A DNA stretch of 5,673 nt, taken from assembly GCA_031263665.1 (NCBI GenBank), contig JAISFJ010000006.1, positions 1 through 5,673 on the forward strand, read 5' to 3'. The notes beneath the pieces were generated by a model. It saw nothing but the letters and a program-made list of their open reading frames with translations. It had not been told where the DNA came from and did not search any database. Position numbers and translations under genes: made by a program. The DNA is from Coriobacteriales bacterium (GTDB lineage: Bacteria; Actinomycetota; Coriobacteriia; Coriobacteriales; UBA8131). Positions 1-5,673 of this stretch are shown piece by piece (within the stretch, counting starts at the first letter, position 1; each line of letters starts with the position of its first letter).

Positions 1-444
1 ATGTATAAGAGCCAGGGCTGTGGCCTTGCCGCCCCTCAGGTGGGCATCGGCAAGCGACTGGTTGTTGTTGACGTAACGCCGCCCGACGAGGATGGCGAGG
101 TCAACGAGAAGAACCCGACCTTTTTTATCAATCCGGTTATCAAACGGCTCTGGGGCGAAAAAGAAACCGGTGAGGAAGGTTGCCTTTCCATTCCCGGTAT
201 CCAGATTTCCATCGAGCGCTTTAACAACATCGAGGTCGAGGCTGTCAATCTCGACGGAGAGCCGTTTAACCTTGAGGCGGAGGGGTTTTACGCGCGCGCG
301 CTTCAGCATGAGTTGGACCACCTCGAAGGCATGACCATGTTTGAGCATCTCGACCCCATTGAGCGCATTCGGGTTTTTAAGGAGTATGAAGAAGCTCTCG
401 AGGCCGGAGCAAAACCGGGAGATACTTCGGTGAAAAAGGACTGA
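1..444 (+). CDS. def: Peptide deformylase (5'-truncated by window edge)
   Basis: This metalloenzyme removes the N-formyl group from the initiator methionine of nascent proteins at the ribosome exit. All three deformylase signatures are visible in the 147 residues present. Motif 1 is GCGLAAPQ at residues 6-13. Motif 2 is EGCLS at 59-63, with metal ligand C61. Motif 3 is QHELDH at 102-107, with metal ligands H103 and H107 and catalytic E104. The first ATG is probably not the true start: MYKSQGCGLAAPQ aligns with an internal segment of E. coli Def (MYAEEGIGLAATQ), and about 40 N-terminal residues found in full-length deformylases are missing. The real start should lie upstream of the window. The loop after motif 1 (about residues 26-41) is somewhat long and acidic. 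The gene is followed 6 bases later by fmt, its functional partner. Family assignment is certain; the start is not. Confidence 0.96.
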   Translation: MYKSQGCGLAAPQVGIGKRLVVVDVTPPDEDGEVNEKNPTFFINPVIKRLWGEKETGEEGCLSIPGIQISIERFNNIEVEAVNLDGEPFNLEAEGFYARALQHELDHLEGMTMFEHLDPIERIRVFKEYEEALEAGAKPGDTSVKKD

Positions 445-450
445 TGACTG

Positions 451-1509
451 ATGAACATCGTCTTTATGGGGACGCCTTCCTTTGCGACATCGGCGCTCAA
501 GGCACTTGCTGAGGATTTGGAAGGTCGTTTTTCGGTCGAACTTGTTTTCACCCGTCCCGATGCCGCCTCGCGGCGCGGCAAGGCCCTGTTGCCGTCGCCC
601 GTGCGCGCCTACGCTGAAAAATCTGCCATTCCTGTGTTGACGCCGCACAGTTTCTACGCGGTTTCACGCAATCCAGAGCCCGCGCCGCTGTTTGACACTG
701 TGGGCAGACGCGTCGTCGATGCCGAGTGGCTTGCCCGCATCGCGGCAACGGCTCCGGATTTCATCGTCGTTGCGGCTTACGGGATGATTCTTCCTGGGGA
801 GGTGCTTAAGCTACCGCGTTATGGCTGCATCAACATTCACGCTTCGCTGTTGCCACGCTGGCGGGGTGCCGCACCCATCCAGCGTGCCATTCTCGCCGGC
901 GATGAGCGCCTGGGCGTGAGCATCATGCGCATGGAAAAACGCCTCGATACGGGCGCCTACTGCGCCGTTGGAGAGGTGGAGGCTTTGGGGAAAAACGCCC
1001 GCGAACTCACCGAGGAACTCGCGCGCTTAGGCGCTGAACTTTTGGTGGAGTCTCTGCCTCGCATAGCCGACGGAAGCGCGACGTGGGTTGAGCAGGACGA
1101 AGACGGCGTGACCTATGCGGATAAAATCGAAAAATACGAGATGGCTTTAGACCCTTTTGACAGCGCGGAGTTAAACCTGCGCAGAGTTCTTGCCTCCACG
1201 TCACAGGCGCCCGCGCGCTGCGTGATAGCGGACAGGACGGTTGCCGTGCTTGATGCCCGCCTCGGCGTTGGTGCCGAAGAAATTGCTGGTTTTGAAGAAA
1301 ACGGCACGGATAAGGGCGCGGTTTTGGCGACCTTCATCAAAGGACAGCTCTTGCTTACAACGGCTGATGGTAGCCTTGAAGTCACCAGCCTTAAGCCCGA
1401 TGGCGGAAAAGAGATGTCTGCCGCAGCCTTCGCCGCTGGTGCGAAAGGCTTGCGCGGTGACATTCAAGGCCTTGCTGTCTGGCACGCTGTTAGTCGGAGT
1501 GCTGGGTGA
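451..1509 (+). CDS. fmt: Methionyl-tRNA formyltransferase
   Basis: This cytosolic enzyme transfers a formyl group from 10-formyltetrahydrofolate to initiator Met-tRNA, making fMet-tRNA for translation start. The N-terminus MNIVFMGTPSFA is typical. A tRNA-contacting loop RRGKALLPSP (41-50) includes R42, equivalent to the important E. coli R42. The catalytic triad is N128 and H130 in NIHASLLPRWRGAAPIQ and D166 in RLDTG. The C-terminal domain follows from about residue 215. The 352 residues exceed the usual length of about 315. An extra segment of roughly 19 residues lies between PVLTPHSF and APDFIVV (about 68-98), and the C-terminal end is also long. The ATG is supported by AAGGA at 436-440, 10 bases upstream, and by an in-frame TGA at 445-447 that rules out an earlier start. 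Its stop codon overlaps the rsmB start. Confidence 0.97.
   Translation: MNIVFMGTPSFATSALKALAEDLEGRFSVELVFTRPDAASRRGKALLPSPVRAYAEKSAIPVLTPHSFYAVSRNPEPAPLFDTVGRRVVDAEWLARIAATAPDFIVVAAYGMILPGEVLKLPRYGCINIHASLLPRWRGAAPIQRAILAGDERLGVSIMRMEKRLDTGAYCAVGEVEALGKNARELTEELARLGAELLVESLPRIADGSATWVEQDEDGVTYADKIEKYEMALDPFDSAELNLRRVLASTSQAPARCVIADRTVAVLDARLGVGAEEIAGFEENGTDKGAVLATFIKGQLLLTTADGSLEVTSLKPDGGKEMSAAAFAAGAKGLRGDIQGLAVWHAVSRSAG
1496..1499 (+). promoter_or_regulatory. Ribosome binding site for the rsmB GTG start
   Basis: GGAG lies 6 bases before the GTG at 1506-1508, inside the last codons of fmt. It supports the non-ATG start, which overlaps the fmt TGA as GTGA. This is the usual layout for translational coupling: ribosomes finishing fmt can restart on rsmB. 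Confidence 0.7.
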
Positions 1510-2822
1510 GCGCGTCTCAGGGGCCAACCGCCGACACATCGCCTGGCGCCACTTCGGCGCGACGCCTTGCGCTTGAGGTTACCAGGCAAATTCGCAGACG
1601 CGGCGCTTACGCCCATGAGCTTATCGAAAGCCAGGTCCGCAGCGCGCGTCTGCCCTTGGCCGAGCGCAATTTTGCCATCGTGCTCATCTTGGGTGTGGTT
1701 GCGTGTCAAGGTGAACTCGACTATCTTCTCGATTCTGCGCTTGTAACGGGCAGCATCAAGTCCGATGTGCGCGACGCATTACGCATCAGCACCTACGAGA
1801 TGGTTTTTCTGCATAAAGAAATTCCTGTAGTGGTTGACCAGGGCGTTGAGCTTGTTCGGAGTTTTGCCCCCTACGCAAGTGGCTTTGCGAATAAAATACT
1901 CAGGCAGGTCGCAAAGTTAAAAGAGGATTTTCCCTTTGGCGACGTGACGTGCGATGTTGAGGCGTTGGCGCACCAACAGGCTTTCCCTGGGTGGTTTGCT
2001 AAGCGGCTCATTGCGGAGTTTGGCTTTGCGTCCGCCACCGCGTTCATGGAGGCTTCCAACCAGCAGGCACCGGTGTTTTTGGCGGACATCGCGCGGGGGA
2101 CAACTGTTGAGGTCGCCGCCGCAGACTTCTCCGCCTGGCTGCCTCGTATCGAGGCAGGAGAGTTCATCGTCGCCGATGCTTCAGCGCAAAAAGTTGCTGC
2201 GTTGGCGACTCCGAGCGCAGGCGGAGATTTTCTCGAAGTGGGAAGCGGCCGAGGCACCAAGACCGTCCTGCTTTATCATAACGCGCGAAGGGCGCGAGAC
2301 CTCGATGGCCCCCCGGCGCGAATATATGCACTCGACCGTCACGCGTTTAAGCAAACTATCTTACAGGAGCGTATCAAGCGCTATCATCTGGAAGATGTCA
2401 TCCCCGTTGTAGGCGATGCCCTGCGTCTCGATGAGCTTGTTTCCGCGCGACTTATATCGCAGGACTTTGGCGGTGCGCTCATCGACGCACCCTGCTCAGG
2501 CACCGGAACCTTGCGCCGTCACCCCGAGATACGCTGGCGGCTTACCCCCGAGGATGTTACCGCGATGGCCGCACAAGGTCTTGCGATGCTTCAGGCGGTT
2601 GCTCGTCACATCAAGCCTGGAGGCTTTGTAGTCTACTCAACCTGTAGTGCACTCCGTGAAGAAAACGAGCAGGTCATCGATGCTTTTCTCGCAAGCGATG
2701 ACGGTGAGCCTTTCGTCCTCGACCCATCCACCATCCCTCCAAACCCCTTCCGCTCAACCCTCACCCCCACCTCCCCCGACGCTCACTTCGCCGCAAAACT
2801 CCGCCGTCAGCCCCGCCCGTAA
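1506..2822 (+). CDS. rsmB: 16S rRNA (cytosine-967-C5)-methyltransferase RsmB
   Basis: This enzyme uses S-adenosylmethionine to methylate C5 of cytosine 967 (E. coli numbering) in 16S rRNA. The N-terminal part (about residues 15-145) is the NusB-like RNA-binding domain, seen in ARRLALEVTRQIRRRGAYAHELI and the following helices. The Rossmann-fold methyltransferase domain spans about 175-438. Motif IV is DAPCSGTGTLRRHPEIRW (327-344), with C330. Motif VI is VVYSTCSALREENEQV (375-390), with C380, the expected catalytic nucleophile. Both cysteines of the RsmB/NOP2 mechanism are therefore present. Motif I is unusual: EVGSGRGTKT (244-253) replaces the common DxCAAPGGKT. The C-terminal tail DAHFAAKLRR corresponds to the normal closing strand (DGFFxARL-like). 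The length of 438 is normal. The GTG start overlaps the fmt stop. The last hundred bases are strongly C-rich and G-poor. Confidence 0.94.
   Translation: MSASQGPTADTSPGATSARRLALEVTRQIRRRGAYAHELIESQVRSARLPLAERNFAIVLILGVVACQGELDYLLDSALVTGSIKSDVRDALRISTYEMVFLHKEIPVVVDQGVELVRSFAPYASGFANKILRQVAKLKEDFPFGDVTCDVEALAHQQAFPGWFAKRLIAEFGFASATAFMEASNQQAPVFLADIARGTTVEVAAADFSAWLPRIEAGEFIVADASAQKVAALATPSAGGDFLEVGSGRGTKTVLLYHNARRARDLDGPPARIYALDRHAFKQTILQERIKRYHLEDVIPVVGDALRLDELVSARLISQDFGGALIDAPCSGTGTLRRHPEIRWRLTPEDVTAMAAQGLAMLQAVARHIKPGGFVVYSTCSALREENEQVIDAFLASDDGEPFVLDPSTIPPNPFRSTLTPTSPDAHFAAKLRRQPRP
2721..2820 (+). promoter_or_regulatory. C-rich, G-poor stretch, possible Rho loading (rut) region
   Basis: By hand count this 100-base stretch holds 57 C and 11 G, and its first 60 bases hold 37 C and 3 G. 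A long C>G bubble with little secondary structure is the classic feature of a Rho utilisation site. It lies at the end of rsmB, just before an intrinsic terminator. It is also coding sequence for a Pro/Ser/Thr-rich segment, so coding composition could explain part of the skew. The rut function is inference. Confidence 0.25.
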
Positions 2823-2830
2823 CCTCGCCG

Positions 2831-2859
2831 TTACGTGGTCTTGTCCTCCGTGTTATGAT
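2831..2859 (+). promoter_or_regulatory. Putative extended -10 promoter for glpX
   Basis: TGTTATGAT at 2851-2859 is a TGn-extended -10 element with TATGAT, five of six matches to TATAAT. The -35 position at a 17-base spacing (TTACGT, 2831-2836) is poor, as often seen with extended -10 promoters. The predicted start is near A2867, giving a leader of about 42 bases before the glpX ATG. That start falls inside the left arm of the downstream terminator hairpin. Confidence 0.55.
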
Positions 2860-2860
2860 G

Positions 2861-2890
2861 GGGTTCAAAAGAGTTGAACCCGTTTTTCTT
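2861..2890 (+). terminator. Intrinsic terminator of the def-fmt-rsmB operon
   Basis: GGGTTCAA (2861-2868) and TTGAACCC (2874-2881) form a perfect 8-bp stem with a 5-base AAGAG loop. G2882, TTTTT (2883-2887) and CTT follow, a standard Rho-independent layout. It lies 38 bases after the rsmB stop codon and 18 bases before the glpX ATG. Only RNA that starts upstream of about 2861 carries the whole stem. Confidence 0.8.
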
Positions 2891-2898
2891 CAGGGAAT

Positions 2899-2902
2899 GG
2901 AG
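2899..2902 (+). promoter_or_regulatory. Ribosome binding site of glpX
   Basis: GGAG sits 6 bases before the ATG at 2909. It favours this start over the second in-frame ATG at 2927 (residue M7), which has no comparable site close by. Confidence 0.7.
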
Positions 2903-2908
2903 TAAATC

Positions 2909-3889
2909 ATGCAGATAGCGCGAATTATGCAGATACTTGAGGTCGCGGAGCTTGCCGCGATTGAGGCCGCCAAATGGAATGGGCGCGGGGATAAGGTTGC
3001 GGCCGATGAAGCGGCGACCGAAGCCATGCGTGCCGCATTTAACACCATCGACTTTTCGGGGCGCATTGTCATAGGGGAAGGAGAGCGCGACGAGGCTCCC
3101 ATGCTCTATATCGGTGAGGAATTGGGCCGTGGCGGTGAGGAAATCGACATCGCAGTTGACCCGTTGGAGGGCACCAATCTCTGCGCGTACAATCGTCCAA
3201 ACGCACTCACAACCATCGCGGTAGCCCCTCGCGGTGCGCTGCTTTTTGCGCCCGACACCTACATGAACAAGATTGCCGCTGGGCCGGCACTTACGGGCAG
3301 GCTCCACATCGACAACAGCCCCGCCGAAAATGTCCGTGCGGTCGCCGAGGCGTACGGCAAGCCGACAAGCGAAGTCAACGTCTGTGTCCTGTTGCGCGAC
3401 CGCCACAAGGCTTTGATACAGGCCGTGCGCAAGACAGGTGCTCGCGTGCGCCTCATCGATGACGGCGATGTGTTCGGCGCGATTGCGACGGCTGTGCCCG
3501 GTACCGGCATCGACCTTTATCTCGGCAGCGGCGGCTCACCCGAGGGAGTTCTTGCCGCCGCCGGCCTCAAGGCTATCGGGGGGTTCTTTCAGGGGCGCTT
3601 TGACTTTGGCTCAGATGAAAAAGCCGCCGACAAGCGTCGTCGTGCCGAAGAGATGGTCAAGGGAACCAGCATCGACCTCGATGGCGTACTGGAACGCGAT
3701 GCGCTCGTACGCTCCGATGACGCGGCCTTTATCGCGTGCGGTGTGACGGATGGTGAGATGGTCTCCGGCGTCCATATCGACGAAGGCGGCTCCATCACCA
3801 CGCACGCCATCATCATGAACGCGGCAGATGAAACCGTCCGCTTCATAAAAAACACCCGCCGAGGCAAAACCGGCGTCATCCGGTTTTAA
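2909..3889 (+). CDS. glpX: Fructose-1,6-bisphosphatase, class II (GlpX)
   Basis: This cytosolic enzyme hydrolyses fructose 1,6-bisphosphate to fructose 6-phosphate and phosphate, the committed step of gluconeogenesis, and depends on divalent metal. The protein lines up with E. coli GlpX almost throughout. The recognisable segments are KWNGRGDKVAADEAA (22-36), IVIGEGERDEAPMLYIGE (53-70), IDIAVDPLEGTN (79-90) and GSGGSPEGV (206-214). Residues matching the E. coli metal and catalytic site are D33, E57, D84, E87, T89 and E212. The length of 326 compares with 336 in E. coli, with a shorter C-terminal end. The N-terminus from the ATG at 2909 matches the E. coli start position. It has its own promoter and ribosome binding site and a terminator on each side, so it is probably monocistronic. 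Nothing ties it to glycerol metabolism here; a housekeeping gluconeogenic role is the simplest reading. Confidence 0.96.
   Translation: MQIARIMQILEVAELAAIEAAKWNGRGDKVAADEAATEAMRAAFNTIDFSGRIVIGEGERDEAPMLYIGEELGRGGEEIDIAVDPLEGTNLCAYNRPNALTTIAVAPRGALLFAPDTYMNKIAAGPALTGRLHIDNSPAENVRAVAEAYGKPTSEVNVCVLLRDRHKALIQAVRKTGARVRLIDDGDVFGAIATAVPGTGIDLYLGSGGSPEGVLAAAGLKAIGGFFQGRFDFGSDEKAADKRRRAEEMVKGTSIDLDGVLERDALVRSDDAAFIACGVTDGEMVSGVHIDEGGSITTHAIIMNAADETVRFIKNTRRGKTGVIRF
3866..3887 (+). terminator. Hairpin overlapping the glpX stop codon, possible bidirectional terminator
   Basis: AAAACCGG (3866-3873) and CCGGTTTT (3880-3887) form a perfect 8-bp stem with a 6-base CGTCAT loop. The last T belongs to the glpX TAA. 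Because the arms carry A4 and T4, either strand would give a GC core followed by a U run, so it could serve both glpX and the convergent regulator gene. The GC core is only 4 bp and the U run is short and inside the stem, so termination may be weak. I found no better terminator in the 98 bases (3890-3987) between the convergent genes. Only a 6-bp AGAGAC/GTCTCT pair (3902-3907, 3976-3981) and short inner stems are visible there. Confidence 0.4.
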
Positions 3890-3987
3890 GAATTAACACG
3901 CAGAGACGGATTTTTGTGCTTTTATAGGTCAAAGTCTTATCCAGGGTTTTGCACATACAGGCAATACAAAAGAACTGTCTCTCAAGG

Positions 3988-5592
3988 TCAGGTGAAGGCA
4001 ATTTGATCATAGGTAAGAGAAGCTATCAGTTCTTCTTTTGAATGTACGTTGCATTTACGGTACAGAGTACGCATGTGCCCCTTGATCGTGCTGGTTGAAA
4101 GGACAAGAGTTTCCGATATTTCTGAAGCGGTTTTTCCTCGTACAATAAAAGGCAGTATTTCACGCTCACGCCTGGTCAGTCGATAATGTGCGCTGAAGCG
4201 GTCGCAAAGATTATCAAGTTCGGCATCGGAGAGCGACCAGAGAGGTTTTCCTGTGGATGCCATTGTATCGCGCTGCATGAGTTCTACTGCTCGACGCACT
4301 TCGCCTTTGGTTTTGTGCCAGTCATCGTCTTTCAAGTCAATCTGTTTGCCTCGTTTAGGCCTACTGATTATCAATAAAAGCCCCATGACCATAACGTATA
4401 CACAGGCAAAAGCAATTACAGAAAGCCGTACAGCATCAAAACCACCAGTTCTGGTTATAATGGCACCAATACCCACACCTACCAAGCTTATACCGAAAGC
4501 CAATCCAGTAACTATCAAAAGCAGTATGATGCCAGAGTCTCTTTCCTGCTTGAAACCCATGGTCACCAAAATGAAGAGGCGTATATGAAAAAGATAGTAG
4601 GAAAGTACGACCAGATTGTTAAAAACGACCCAGTAGGTTTCACCAAGAAAAAGCAAAAAGAACAGCGCAGTTGCCAGAATAGAAAAGATAATTTTATAAA
4701 AGAGACCAGAGTTTACTTTAGCGTTTGAAATTGAGCCTATGAACAATGCGAGCAGAGCAGCAAGTCCCATGTCGGTGACAGTCATCAGGTTAAGGGAGTT
4801 TTGGGTTTCTGGAACCGAAAGCGCAACTTGTCCAACCAATGTGTAAATAAACGATAAGATTACCGTGCTGATTGCACATACGATAATGTCGGAAAGTCGA
4901 TCTGTTCTCTCTAAGCGTCTGAAGAGAAATCGGAACTGTCTTTTATGCAGATTTTGAGCGAAGCTCTTGTATGAGTCTTTTTGAGAAGAATTTGTGCAGG
5001 TAACTTTTTCGCTTTTTGAATTATTTGATTCTTTAATCGAACAAAAAACAGCCTGCTTCTTGTTGGCGATAATACAAAACGTCGATATTGCGCAAATGGC
5101 TACACAGAGGATAAGCGTAATCATACGGGGCAGGGCCAAAGTCATAATCGTCAGCAATGATGCCACTATAAAGTTCAACGGTAATATGAATCTCAGCATT
5201 CTATCTGTGAGGGCACTTATGTCGCAGAACCAGAAATAGAGATAGACAGACAATCCGAGGGATGTAAGCACTCCTGACGCTATGTAGGGTGCAAAGCGAG
5301 TAATTCCTTCGATATTAAGAAGCACTCCCCATCCCAAGCCGGCCGTTACGCAGATTCCTGCAACAATGGATAGTCTGGTGCGCGCACCAATTTGCGCTTT
5401 GACAACATTGGTAGTGGTGATAAGACCCAAGATGACTAAGGCAAAAGCAAGTGTTACAAGAAAACCCATATTAAAGGGATTGTTAGCCTTAGACGAAGGA
5501 TCGGTAAAGCCAAAAAGCGGATAATTAAACATGCAGAAGAAAAAAATAGCCCATGGCAGACCCGTGCCGAACGATCTGTACCAAACCTGCAT
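3988..5592 (-). CDS. Membrane-embedded LuxR-type transcriptional regulator (12 TM + HTH)
   Basis: This is a one-piece membrane sensor and regulator of 534 residues. By hydrophobicity I place about 12 transmembrane helices near residues 12-28, 42-61, 73-93, 101-123, 133-152, 155-175, 234-256, 270-288, 299-316, 320-344, 354-378 and 388-409. The two groups of six are separated by a basic loop of about 58 residues (176-233), a layout that recalls major facilitator transporters. The basic RPKRGK after the last helix puts the C-terminus in the cytoplasm. A charged linker (410-468) leads to a LuxR/GerE helix-turn-helix at about 470-526: LTRREREILPFIVRGKTASEI, then recognition helix STSTIKGHMRTLYRKCNV. 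There is no receiver or autoinducer domain. Proteins of this design are abundant in Coriobacteriia, where some control nearby metabolic genes. The ligand and targets are unknown here. The gene is AT-rich beside its neighbours and uses AGA/AGG arginine codons. The ATG has a good ribosome binding site. Confidence 0.9.
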   Translation of the reverse strand: MQVWYRSFGTGLPWAIFFFCMFNYPLFGFTDPSSKANNPFNMGFLVTLAFALVILGLITTTNVVKAQIGARTRLSIVAGICVTAGLGWGVLLNIEGITRFAPYIASGVLTSLGLSVYLYFWFCDISALTDRMLRFILPLNFIVASLLTIMTLALPRMITLILCVAICAISTFCIIANKKQAVFCSIKESNNSKSEKVTCTNSSQKDSYKSFAQNLHKRQFRFLFRRLERTDRLSDIIVCAISTVILSFIYTLVGQVALSVPETQNSLNLMTVTDMGLAALLALFIGSISNAKVNSGLFYKIIFSILATALFFLLFLGETYWVVFNNLVVLSYYLFHIRLFILVTMGFKQERDSGIILLLIVTGLAFGISLVGVGIGAIITRTGGFDAVRLSVIAFACVYVMVMGLLLIISRPKRGKQIDLKDDDWHKTKGEVRRAVELMQRDTMASTGKPLWSLSDAELDNLCDRFSAHYRLTRREREILPFIVRGKTASEISETLVLSTSTIKGHMRTLYRKCNVHSKEELIASLTYDQIAFT

Positions 5593-5599
5593 ATCGATA

Positions 5600-5607
5600 C
5601 CCTTTCC
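5600..5607 (-). promoter_or_regulatory. Ribosome binding site of the LuxR-type regulator
   Basis: On the minus strand GGAAAGGG is followed by 7 bases and the ATG that ends at 5592. This purine-rich site supports the chosen start, which places the first hydrophobic helix at residue 12. Confidence 0.65.
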
Positions 5608-5619
5608 AATCCCTACGCT

Positions 5620-5647
5620 ATTCTAGCATTTGAACTCCATACTTGAA
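5620..5647 (-). promoter_or_regulatory. Putative extended -10 promoter of the LuxR-type regulator
   Basis: On the minus strand TGCTAGAAT (5628-5620) is a TGn-extended -10 with TAGAAT, five of six matches to consensus. TTCAAG (5647-5642) is a weak -35, 16 bases upstream of the hexamer. Transcription would start near 5613, giving a leader of about 20 bases. Confidence 0.5.
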
Positions 5648-5673
5648 TCGATACTTTAGGGTAAAAGGTTACA

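Larger units (their letters stand above)
5593..5654. repeat. Paired ATCGATAC repeats flanking the regulator promoter
   Basis: ATCGATAC occurs at 5593-5600 and again at 5647-5654, 54 bases apart in the same orientation. One copy lies between the ribosome binding site and the start codon of the regulator gene; the other lies just upstream of the putative -35. The core ATCGAT is itself palindromic. The arrangement resembles a pair of operator half-sites, but 8 bases is short and no binding data exist. Confidence 0.35.

Noticed and set aside
291..302. Alternating CG run inside def, a possible Z-DNA-prone tract
   Set aside because: It is only about a dozen bases and encodes Ala-Arg-Ala residues of the deformylase in a GC-rich gene, so no special function is needed.
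1871..2260. Minus-strand open frame (129 codons) opposite rsmB
   Set aside because: It is antisense to a confident RsmB reading frame, and its Ala/Ser-rich translation looks like a shadow of GC-rich codons.
1954..2412. Plus-strand open frame (152 codons) in another frame inside rsmB
   Set aside because: It overlaps the methyltransferase coding sequence entirely, and its Arg/Ser/Pro-rich translation has no recognisable motif.
2831..3406. Long minus-strand open frame (191 codons) opposite glpX
   Set aside because: It runs antisense to the well-conserved GlpX coding frame, its translation resembles no family I recognise, and GC-rich genes commonly leave such open antisense frames.
3902..3981. 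AGAGAC/GTCTCT inverted repeat with an inner TGTGC/GCACA pair between the convergent genes
   Set aside because: The arms are 5-6 bp and far apart (outer loop 68 bases), with no adjacent T run, so neither a terminator nor a structured RNA can be supported.
4253..4588. Plus-strand open frame (111 codons) opposite the regulator gene
   Set aside because: It is antisense to the HTH and last membrane helices of the regulator, which has strong family evidence; the shadow product has no recognisable domain.
5630..5657. Possible plus-strand promoter (TTGAAC and TACTTT, 16-base spacing) reading out of the window
   Set aside because: The -10 matches only three of six bases and there is no gene in view to support it.

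Overview
The window looks like a chromosomal stretch from a moderately GC-rich Gram-positive bacterium, most likely an actinobacterium of the class Coriobacteriia (Eggerthella/Slackia/Olsenella relatives). The strongest hint is the last gene, a 12-helix membrane protein fused to a C-terminal LuxR-type DNA-binding domain, an architecture that is greatly expanded in that class. The class II (GlpX) fructose-1,6-bisphosphatase and the def-fmt-rsmB order fit but do not prove it. The placement is inference, made without a database search.

Positions 1-2822 (+ strand) hold a tight translation-maintenance operon: the 3' part of def (peptide deformylase), fmt (Met-tRNA formyltransferase) and rsmB (16S rRNA m5C967 methyltransferase). 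Fmt adds the formyl group to initiator Met-tRNA, Def removes it from nascent proteins, and RsmB modifies the small-subunit rRNA. fmt starts 6 bases after the def stop codon. The rsmB GTG overlaps the fmt stop codon (GTGA), so translational coupling is likely. The operon promoter is upstream of the window.

Positions 2823-2908 are a compact switch region. A good intrinsic terminator ends the operon, and an extended -10 promoter for the next gene lies immediately in front of it. The predicted start of that promoter falls inside the left arm of the terminator hairpin, so only read-through RNA should be able to form the hairpin. A C-rich, G-poor stretch at the end of rsmB could add Rho-dependent termination.

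Positions 2909-3889 (+) encode GlpX, a gluconeogenic fructose-1,6-bisphosphatase with all its metal-site residues. It looks monocistronic and ends in an A/T-flanked hairpin that overlaps its stop codon.

Positions 3988-5592 (- strand, convergent with glpX) encode the membrane-embedded LuxR-type regulator. It is far more AT-rich than the rest: two sampled 60-base lines are about 42-43% GC, against about 55-70% in three lines sampled from the housekeeping genes. It also uses AGA/AGG arginine codons. It has its own extended -10 promoter and ribosome binding site at the right edge. No target gene is visible in the window, and its signal is unknown.

I saw no RNA genes, mobile elements, CRISPR arrays or replication origins.
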